Positions 56,846 through 64,000 of a stretch of DNA of 64,000 nt are shown here, in pieces (the first letter of the stretch is position 1; the number at the start of each line of letters is the position of its first letter). A model generated the notes under the pieces. That model had not been told where the DNA came from. It made no database searches and saw nothing but the letters and a program-made list of their open reading frames with translations. This stretch comes from Chloroflexota bacterium (GTDB lineage Bacteria; Chloroflexota; Limnocylindria; Limnocylindrales; CSP1-4). Location: assembly GCA_016191345.1 (NCBI GenBank), contig JACPOU010000004.1, forward strand, positions 38,932-102,931, read 5' to 3'. Position numbers and translations under genes: made by a program.

Positions 56846-57412
56846 ATGCATCGCCTCCGGATCCTCGGCCGGCGCACCTCGATCGTCCTCGGCATCGGGG
56901 TGCTTGCCGTCGGGGCCTCGGCGATCCTCGTGTCGATCGATGGCGCCCCGGTGGCGGTCTTCCTCGCGACCGCGGTCGCGCTCGCGGTGCTCGCCACGCT
57001 GGTCGGCGAGGGCACGGACCAGGTCAGCGTCCGCCTCTCACCGGCTGCGACCGGCATCCTCCAATCCGGCCTCGGCAACCTGCCCGAGCTCTTCATCGCC
57101 TTCTTCGCGCTGCAGGCCGGCCTCGTCGTCGTCGTCCAGTCGGCGCTCATCGGCTCGATCCTCGCGAACAGCCTGCTCGTGCTCGGGATCGCGCTGACGC
57201 CCGTCCTGGTCCTGCTGTCGATCCTCCTCGGCGGCGCCCCGCTGACCCTCGTGGTGAGCCCGCTCCTGGCCGCCGCCGTGGCGCTCTCCGCGGTCCTCAC
57301 CCTGGTGATCGTCTTCGACGGCGAGAGCAACTGGCTCGAGGGTCTCGCCCTCATCGGCCTCTACATGATCATCGCGGCGTCGGTCTGGTGGGGCCCGGCC
57401 ATCCCCACCTGA
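56846..57412 (+). CDS. Half-size CaCA (Ca2+/H+ antiporter, CAX/ChaA-like) protein
   Basis: 188 aa; alpha-repeat-like GNLPELFIAFFALQAGLVVVVQSALIGSILANSLLVLG and terminal DGESNWLEGLALIGLYMII; only one repeat visible. Confidence 0.75.
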   Translation: MHRLRILGRRTSIVLGIGVLAVGASAILVSIDGAPVAVFLATAVALAVLATLVGEGTDQVSVRLSPAATGILQSGLGNLPELFIAFFALQAGLVVVVQSALIGSILANSLLVLGIALTPVLVLLSILLGGAPLTLVVSPLLAAAVALSAVLTLVIVFDGESNWLEGLALIGLYMIIAASVWWGPAIPT

Positions 57413-57527
57413 GCGGGTTCGCAACCGGGGCGCAACCGAACCGGTCCCGGGGTGGCATCGCCGCGGCCACCGTCGACGGCCGAGGATGCAGGCTCACGAG
57501 ACTCCTGCGTCCAGCCCGGAGGGCGAC

Positions 57528-57749
57528 ATGCTCCAGCAACCCGAGAACATCCGACCGGCGATCGTCGTCCGTGACGGCCAGCTCGCCGCCGTGACGTGCG
57601 CGACGTGCGGCTGCCGGCTCCAGAAGGACGCGAGCGAGGGCGTCTGGCGCCACTTCGGCGCCCTCGGCGGCCGCGATGCGCGCAGCCACCGGACGGCCTG
57701 CGTCGATCTCGCCCACGACGCGTCCGGGCGGATCGCCGTCCCGGCCTGA
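57528..57749 (+). CDS. Small CxxC protein, hypothetical
   Basis: MLQQPENIRPAIVVRDGQLAAVTCATCGCRLQKDASEGVWRHFGALGGRDARSHRTACVDLAHD. Confidence 0.6.
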   Translation: MLQQPENIRPAIVVRDGQLAAVTCATCGCRLQKDASEGVWRHFGALGGRDARSHRTACVDLAHDASGRIAVPA

Positions 57750-57802
57750 CCCCGGTCCAGCGCGATCGGGCCGCAGCGCCGATCGCGCGTGCGGCTGACC
57801 GA

Positions 57803-58507
57803 TCAGACCCGGCTCGACGGCTCCACGCGATAGCCCACGCCACGCACCGCGACGATCGACGGCCCGCCGGCCTCGTCCAGCTTCGAGCGGAGGCGCGCCA
57901 GGTGCGGCTTCAGCCACAGGAGGTCCGGATCCTGCTCGCCGGGCCAGCCCGCCCTCGCGAGGCGCAGGTGTGGCACGAGGTCGCCCGCCGCGCGCACGAG
58001 CGACTCGAGGAGGCGGTACTCCGTCGGGGTGAGGACGAGCAGGGTCGCCCCGACACGCGCCTCGTGGCGGGCCGGGTCCAGGGCCAGGCCTTCGAACGTC
58101 GCCGGCCCGCCAAGCTCCGCCGCCTCACCCCGGTCGGCGCGGCGCATGACCGCGGCGATCCGGGCGAGCAGCTCCGCGCGCCCGAACGGCTTCACCAAGT
58201 AGTCGTCCGCCCCGATCCCGAGCGCCTTCACCTTGGCGCCCTCGGAGCTCTCGCCGGAGACGACGATGATCGGCGCGGAGCCCGCGCCCCGGATCTGGCC
58301 GGCGACCGTGAAGCCGTCCGGGCCGGGCATCGCGAGGTCCAGCAGCACGAGGTCCGGATGCTCCTCGCGGAAGCGCCGGACGGCGGTCAGCCCGTCGTAG
58401 GCAGTGATGACCTGGTGCCCCTCGGTGCCGACGAGCGCCGTGATCGCCCCGACCATGGCCGGGTCGTCATCGACGACGAGGATGCGGAGCGGGCGGGATC
58501 CGGGCAC
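57803..58507 (-). CDS. OmpR/KdpE-family response regulator
   Basis: RILVVDDDPAMVGAI; DLVLLDLAMPGPDGF; DDYLVKPFGRAELLARI; winged helix C-term. Confidence 0.94.
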   Translation of the reverse strand: MPGSRPLRILVVDDDPAMVGAITALVGTEGHQVITAYDGLTAVRRFREEHPDLVLLDLAMPGPDGFTVAGQIRGAGSAPIIVVSGESSEGAKVKALGIGADDYLVKPFGRAELLARIAAVMRRADRGEAAELGGPATFEGLALDPARHEARVGATLLVLTPTEYRLLESLVRAAGDLVPHLRLARAGWPGEQDPDLLWLKPHLARLRSKLDEAGGPSIVAVRGVGYRVEPSSRV

Positions 58508-58516
58508 GGGCTTCTC

Positions 58517-59794
58517 CTAGACGGCGGCGACGGCGGGCAGGGCGATGACGAAGCGGGCGCCGTGGTCGGGGGCGGGCTCGCACCAGAGATGCGCGCCCAT
58601 CGACTCGCCGAGCCGCTTGGCGGCGTACAGGCCGATCCCGGAACCCCGGGCGGTCTGCGTGTCGCGGCGAGCGTACGGCTCGAAGATCCGCTCCCGCCAC
58701 TCCTCGGGGATCCCCGGGCCCTGGTCCTCCACGCCGATGCGGACGGTGCCCTCGGCCATCTTCCAGTCGATCCGGATCCGTGTTCCCGGCGGGGCGTACT
58801 TCACGGCATTCTCGACGAGGTGCTCCAGGATCTGGCGGAGCCGCGGCGGGTCGGCGATCGCATGGAGCCGGACGCCCCCGGCGATGACCAGCTCATGGCG
58901 GGCGAGGATGGGTCCGAGGTCGTGGACGACCTCGCGGATGAGGTCGGCGACGTCCGTCGGCTCCACGGCAGCCGGCTGGTCGGGGACCACCCGCACGGAG
59001 GCGAGGATCGAGTCGACGAGCCGGTCCAGCCGCTCGATCTGCTCCATGGTCCCGTCGTGCCAGCTCGCCCGGCGCTGGCGCCGCTCCTGGTCCCGCGACG
59101 AGCGGCCCTCGAGGGGCGGCTCCTCCGAGAGCAGGTCGGTGTAGGCCCGCACGACGGCCAGCGGCGTCCGCAGCTCGTGCGTCACGAGGGCGATCAGCTC
59201 GGCCCGCGCCTCGTCGATCGCCTTGAGCTCGGCGGCTCGCTGCTCCGCCTCCTGCTGCTGCCGGCCCTTCTCGACGATGCCGGCCAGAAGGTCGGCGATC
59301 GCGCCGAGCTGGGCGACGTCCGCGTCGGTGAACTCGCGTTCGCGCTCGGTCTGGATGTTGAGGACGCCGACCGTCCGGTCGTTCCAGGCGAGCGGCACGG
59401 AGAGCATCGACGTGATGAACCGGCGCTGGTCGATGCCCCGGACCCACAGGAACCGTGGGTCGTCCTCGATGTCGGGGATGACGATCGGCTGACGGGTCGC
59501 GGCGACGCGCCCGGTGACGCCTTCCCCATACGGGACGCGGGCGCGGCCGATCTGGAAGCGATCGAGGCCGTTCGTCGCGGCGAGCGTCAGGTGCGCCCCG
59601 TCGCGATCCACGAGGTACAGCGACGAGACGTCGGCATGGAGCACGTCCCTCGTCTCGTCGACGACGGTCTCGAGGAGTTCGTCCCACGTCTGGGCGGTGG
59701 TCGCGAGGCGGGCAACGCGATGCAGGAACCGGAGCTGGTCGAGCTGCTCGGCTCCCGGGACCTGGGCCCTGTCGGCGTCCACCACGGCGATCAC
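58517..59794 (-). CDS. GAF-domain sensor histidine kinase
   Basis: LIALVTHELRTPLAVVRAYTDLL H box; RIGVEDQGPGIPEEWRERIFEPYARRDTQTARGSGIGLYAAKRL; GAF domain. Confidence 0.93.
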   Translation of the reverse strand: MIAVVDADRAQVPGAEQLDQLRFLHRVARLATTAQTWDELLETVVDETRDVLHADVSSLYLVDRDGAHLTLAATNGLDRFQIGRARVPYGEGVTGRVAATRQPIVIPDIEDDPRFLWVRGIDQRRFITSMLSVPLAWNDRTVGVLNIQTEREREFTDADVAQLGAIADLLAGIVEKGRQQQEAEQRAAELKAIDEARAELIALVTHELRTPLAVVRAYTDLLSEEPPLEGRSSRDQERRQRRASWHDGTMEQIERLDRLVDSILASVRVVPDQPAAVEPTDVADLIREVVHDLGPILARHELVIAGGVRLHAIADPPRLRQILEHLVENAVKYAPPGTRIRIDWKMAEGTVRIGVEDQGPGIPEEWRERIFEPYARRDTQTARGSGIGLYAAKRLGESMGAHLWCEPAPDHGARFVIALPAVAAV

Positions 59795-59889
59795 GATACA
59801 AAGGTACGGTTCGACACGGGCCGGATCGGTTGCGACGAGGTCGAGCGAATGTTGCGGCTCGGGCCCAGCCGACCGGCCGGAGAGGCTGC

Positions 59890-62676
59890 ATGAAGCGTCG
59901 AGACCCGCTCGCCGCCGAGATCGACCGGCTATGGCGCCTGCTCGGCGAGATCGTCGAGGAGCAGTCCGGGGCCGATGTCCGGCGCCTCGTGGACCGGATC
60001 CGGCGGTTCGCGATCCGCGCCCGGGTCGGCGGGGCCGACCTCGATCGCGAGCGATTCGAGCGAGCCCTCGACGGGCTGGACGGCGCATCCGCGGAACTCG
60101 TCATCCGGGCCTTCCTCGTCCACTTCCGACTGGCCAACCTGGCCGAGGAGCGCCAGCGCGTCCGGGTCCTCCAGCAGCGCGGGCGGGCCGGGTCCGGCAT
60201 GGCCCGGGACGACACCCTGGCCGGCGTGGTCCGCACGTTGCGCGGACGCGGCCTGTTCCCGGACCCCGTCGCGGGGACGGCGGCGGCGATCCGCGGTCTC
60301 CGGATCCACCCGGTCCTGACGGCGCACCCGACCGAGGCGCGCCGCCGGACGGCGCTGATGGCCCTGGCTCGTGTCGCCCGGCTCCTCGAGCAGCACGACG
60401 ATCCGCGACTGACGCCCGTCGCCGCTGCCGCGCTGGACGACCGACTCCGCGAGGAGCTTTCGATCCTCTGGCGGACCGCCGAGGTCAGATCCGGCAGCCC
60501 GAGCCCGCTCGACGAGGTCCGGACGGCGATGACCTTCTTCGACGCCACGCTGTATTCGCTCGTGCCGGCCGTGCAGCGGGCGCTCCAGCGTGCGACCGGC
60601 CTCGCGCCATCGGACGTCCCGGCGGTGCTCCGGTGGGGAAGCTGGATCGGCGGCGATCGCGACGGCCACCCGGGCGTCACGGCCGAGATCACCGAGCAGG
60701 CCGCCCGGATCCAGGCCGATCACGTCCTCCGCGGCCACGAGGCCGTCGCGACACGGCTCATGCAGACGGTCGCGGCCATCGTGCCCGCTGACGCGCTGGA
60801 CCGCGCGATGACAGCCCGGCTCTTCGACGACGCGGAGACCCTCCCGGCGCTCGACGCGACGCTCCGCCGCCGCTTCCCGGATGAACCCTACCGGCGCCGC
60901 TTCGGGGCGATCGCGGAGCGGCTCCGCCGGACGCGCCATCACGTCGTGGGCGACCCGGGACCCACGACCGGCCGCTACGCCGCGGCCGAGGAGCTGCTCA
61001 TCGAACTCGACGAGATCCAGCGCTCGCTCCGAGCCGCGGCGCTCGCGCGCGTGGCTGACGGTACGGTCCAGGACTTCCGGTGGCAGGTGGAGACGTTCGG
61101 GTTCCACCTCGCCGAGCTGGACGTCCGCCAGCACGCGGAGATCCATCGGGCCGCCGTGGCGGCGCTCCGCTCCGGCGCGGACCCCGCGGTGGAGATCGGG
61201 CCGGGCGTCGCGCTGGCTGAGGTCCTCGACACGTACCGGGCCATCGAGCGGGTGCGAGGCAGGTTCGGGCCGGCCGCCGCCGGCCGCGTCATCGTCAGCT
61301 TCACGGAGCGCCCGTCGGATGCGACCGATGTCCTCGAGCTGGCCGCGGCGGCGATGCCGGGCGGTGTCGCCGACATCGACGTCGTGCCGCTCTTCGAATC
61401 GGCCGCCTCGCTGCAGGACGCCGGGGCCGTGCTCGCGGCGATCCTCGCGGTGCCTGCCTACCGCGAGCACCTGCAGGGCCGGGGGGACCGGCAGGAGGTC
61501 ATGCTCGGGTACTCCGATTCGAACAAGGAGTCGGGATTCCTCGCCGCGAACTGGCTCCTCTACCGCGCCCAGGCCAGGCTCGCGGCGGTCGCCGACGCGC
61601 ACGGCGTCGAGCTGACCCTCTTCCACGGCCGCGGCGGGACGGTCGGCCGGGGTGGCGGGCGCATCGACCGGGCGATCCTCGGCCAGCCGCCGGGCACCGT
61701 CCGGGGCCGGCTGCGCCTGACCGAGCAGGGCGAGGTCGTCGCCGCGCGCTACGGCAACGCAGCGATCGCCCTCCGACACCTCGAGCTGCTCGTCGGGGCG
61801 GTCATGGCCGCCGATGCCGCGGCGGCGCCGGCGCCGGAGGGCGCCGAGGCCCTCCTGGACGCCCTGGCGGACGTGTCCGCAACCGCATATCGCTCGCTCG
61901 TCTACGACGATGCCGGGTTCGCGGCGTTCTTCCGGCGGGCCACGCCCATCGACGTCCTGACCGGGATGCGCCTCGGATCGCGGCCCGCGGCGAGGTCGCG
62001 TGCCGGCGCCGGGGCTGCCGCGGCCGCGGCGCGCGGGGGGTCGGAGGGCTCCGGCACCGCGCCAGGGGCGTCGCCCGCAGCGGCGCCAGCGGCGTCGCCC
62101 GCAGCGGCGCCAGCGGCGTCGCCAGGGGCGTCGCCTGCGCCGTCGATCGAGCAGCTCCGGGCGATCCCGTGGGGCTTTGCCTGGGCACAGGCGCGGATCG
62201 AGCTGCCCGGCTGGTACGGGCTGGGCTCGGCGGTCGCAGCCGGGCGCGCGTCGCAGCCCGCGCAGGTGGACGCGCTCCGCGACCTCTACCGGACGTGGCC
62301 GTTTCTCGCCGCCGTCATCGACCATGCGGCCCTGGCGCTGGCGCGTTCCGACCTCGGCGTGGCGCGTCGGTACGCGAGCCTGGCGACCGGGCCGGGCGAC
62401 GATGCCCGCTGGGCGACCATCGAGGCGGAGCACGAGCGGAGCGTGGCTGCGGTCCTGTCGATCACAGGCCGGGGCAGCCTCCTCGAGGCGTCCCCCGCCA
62501 TCGCCCGCACGATCGAGCTCCGGAATCCCGATGTCGACACGCTCTCCGAGCTCCAGGTCTCGACCCTGGCCCAGCTGCGATCGCTGCCGTTCGACGAGCC
62601 GCGCCGGCCCGCTCTCGAGCGCCTCGTCCGCCTCACCGTCAGCGGAATCGCGGCGGGCCTGCAGGTGACCGGCTAG
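59890..62676 (+). CDS. ppc: Phosphoenolpyruvate carboxylase
   Basis: VLTAHPTEARRRTALM; WIGGDRDGHPGVTAE; LGYSDSNKESGFLAANW; LFHGRGGTVGRGG; LRAIPWGFAWAQARIELPGWYGLGSAV. Confidence 0.96.
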   Translation: MKRRDPLAAEIDRLWRLLGEIVEEQSGADVRRLVDRIRRFAIRARVGGADLDRERFERALDGLDGASAELVIRAFLVHFRLANLAEERQRVRVLQQRGRAGSGMARDDTLAGVVRTLRGRGLFPDPVAGTAAAIRGLRIHPVLTAHPTEARRRTALMALARVARLLEQHDDPRLTPVAAAALDDRLREELSILWRTAEVRSGSPSPLDEVRTAMTFFDATLYSLVPAVQRALQRATGLAPSDVPAVLRWGSWIGGDRDGHPGVTAEITEQAARIQADHVLRGHEAVATRLMQTVAAIVPADALDRAMTARLFDDAETLPALDATLRRRFPDEPYRRRFGAIAERLRRTRHHVVGDPGPTTGRYAAAEELLIELDEIQRSLRAAALARVADGTVQDFRWQVETFGFHLAELDVRQHAEIHRAAVAALRSGADPAVEIGPGVALAEVLDTYRAIERVRGRFGPAAAGRVIVSFTERPSDATDVLELAAAAMPGGVADIDVVPLFESAASLQDAGAVLAAILAVPAYREHLQGRGDRQEVMLGYSDSNKESGFLAANWLLYRAQARLAAVADAHGVELTLFHGRGGTVGRGGGRIDRAILGQPPGTVRGRLRLTEQGEVVAARYGNAAIALRHLELLVGAVMAADAAAAPAPEGAEALLDALADVSATAYRSLVYDDAGFAAFFRRATPIDVLTGMRLGSRPAARSRAGAGAAAAAARGGSEGSGTAPGASPAAAPAASPAAAPAASPGASPAPSIEQLRAIPWGFAWAQARIELPGWYGLGSAVAAGRASQPAQVDALRDLYRTWPFLAAVIDHAALALARSDLGVARRYASLATGPGDDARWATIEAEHERSVAAVLSITGRGSLLEASPAIARTIELRNPDVDTLSELQVSTLAQLRSLPFDEPRRPALERLVRLTVSGIAAGLQVTG
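62067..62138. repeat. 24-bp in-frame minisatellite within ppc
   Basis: ggcgtcgcccgcagcggcgccagc x2 then degenerate unit; encodes (ASPAAAPA)n. Confidence 0.9.
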
Positions 62677-62707
62677 CAGCCACGGCGATGGTGGAACGGC
62701 GCGGAGG

Positions 62708-63931
62708 CTAGCGCGAGGCTGGCACCGCGCGGAGGCGCGCCTCGAGCGCCCCGGCCAGCCGCCGGTAGTCCGCGGCCTCGTTGTAGTGCTGCGCGGAGAT
62801 CCGGACGCCGAGGGCGGCGGGCAGCGCATCCGGCCGCTCGCGGGCTGCGGGGACGGGCCATGTGACGAGCGGCACCTCGATTCGATCGTCGTCGACGATC
62901 CGGTTCTTCAGCTCGTCGAGCGCGAGGTCGGGCAGGGGCGGGATCGGGAGGCGGATCGTGGCCATCGAGCCGAGCATCGCGTCCGGCGTCCGGGGCTCGA
63001 CGCCGAGCGCGGCAGTCACGGCCCGGCGAGCCTCGACCGCCCGATCATGGTTGGTGCGGCGCACGCTCGGCCAGCCGTCGGGCTGGAGACGCTCCAGCGT
63101 ACGAAGCGCAGCGGGCAGCGCGAGGTATGGCGAGGGGTCGCCGGTGCCGGTCCAGTCGAACTCCTTCCAGAGCTGCGGCCGGCCTGGACGAAGGTCGTTG
63201 AAGCCGTGGCTGATCACGAGGGGGTGGATCCGGTCGCGGCGATCCGCCCGGACGATGAGCATCCCCGAGCCCTTCGGGCCACACAACCACTTGTGGCCGT
63301 TGCCGGTCCAGTACGCCGCGCCGAGCGCCTGGAGGTCGAGGTCGATCATGCCGAGCGCATGGGCGCCGTCGACGAGGGTGTCGATGCCGCGTGCGTCCAG
63401 CTCGCGGACGATGGCCTCGACCGGGAGGATCGTGGCCGTCGGGCTCGTCACGTGGCTGACGAGGGCGAGGCGCGTCCGTTTCGTCGCGGCCGCGAGGATG
63501 GCCGCCAGTGCCTGGGCCGGCGACTCAATCTCGAAGGGCAGCTCCGCGATCACGAGGCGGGCACCCGCACGCCGCGCGGTCACGGCGAGGGCGTTGAGCG
63601 TTGCGTTGTACTCGTGGTTGGTGGCCAGCAGCTCGTCGCCGGGCCGGAGTTCCAGGGAGTGGAGCACGGTCGAGACGCCGGTCGTGGCATTCGGGACGAA
63701 GACGAAGCCCTCGGGATCCGCACCCAGGAACGCGGCGACGGCCTCGCGCGCGGCGTCGAGGCGGGCCTCGAAGGTGCGCCAGAGGAACTGGATCGGGCCG
63801 GCCTCGAGCTCGTCGATGATCGCGCGCTGGGCCTCGAGCACGGGCACCGGGCACGCTCCGAACGAGCCGTGATTGAGGAAGGTGACGGAGGGATCGAGGC
63901 GCCACGGGGAGTCGGGGCCGTACGGTCGCAC
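62708..63931 (-). CDS. Class V aminotransferase (isopenicillin-N epimerase-like)
   Basis: FLNHGSFGACPVPVLEAQR; VDGAHALGMIDLDLQALGAAYWTGNGHKWLCGPKGSGML. Confidence 0.93.
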   Translation of the reverse strand: MRPYGPDSPWRLDPSVTFLNHGSFGACPVPVLEAQRAIIDELEAGPIQFLWRTFEARLDAAREAVAAFLGADPEGFVFVPNATTGVSTVLHSLELRPGDELLATNHEYNATLNALAVTARRAGARLVIAELPFEIESPAQALAAILAAATKRTRLALVSHVTSPTATILPVEAIVRELDARGIDTLVDGAHALGMIDLDLQALGAAYWTGNGHKWLCGPKGSGMLIVRADRRDRIHPLVISHGFNDLRPGRPQLWKEFDWTGTGDPSPYLALPAALRTLERLQPDGWPSVRRTNHDRAVEARRAVTAALGVEPRTPDAMLGSMATIRLPIPPLPDLALDELKNRIVDDDRIEVPLVTWPVPAARERPDALPAALGVRISAQHYNEAADYRRLAGALEARLRAVPASR

Positions 63932-64000
63932 CGGTGGAGGATAGGGGAGCGGCGCGCAGCCGGATGCGTGCGCTGCTCCCGCGCCGCCGCCCCGCCTGCC

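Noticed and set aside
59929-62829. 966-aa minus-strand ORF
   Set aside because: Antisense to ppc; no recognisable motifs.

Overview
This is a very GC-rich bacterial chromosomal segment. The gene content resembles Chloroflexota (for example Limnocylindria/Ellin6529-type genomes), but that is inference, not computed. I identify about 60 protein-coding genes, two tRNAs (Arg-TCG on minus, Lys-TTT on plus), several hairpin or terminator-like structures and many GC-rich minisatellites. Recognisable modules are: pntAa-pntAb-pntB transhydrogenase; a two-permease/two-ATPase FtsX/MacB-like ABC locus; an ECF transporter (EcfAA', S component, EcfT) preceded by an intact and an N-terminally truncated SAM hydroxide adenosyltransferase; a six-gene b6/Rieske-type respiratory operon with an FAD/Fe-S GltD-like subunit, a cytochrome c-cupredoxin fusion and a kelch-like membrane protein; modAB without modC; a response regulator/GAF-histidine kinase pair; and ppc. 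No CRISPR array, IS transposase, prophage, rRNA or obvious defence island was seen. Observations most worth a second look: (1) a two-copy element of about 112 bp bounded by GACCCG-N5-CGGGTC hairpins, one copy next to a truncated gene; (2) the atypical respiratory operon; (3) a multi-hairpin intergenic element at 9.83-9.96 kb; (4) several unusual fusions (MerR-HTH/GAF/GGDEF, ABC ATPase with an AbrB-like tail) and a half-size CaCA antiporter; (5) a dispersed TGGACTGYCGCGCCAG intergenic motif. All calls come from reading the sequence and supplied ORFs; no database search was run.
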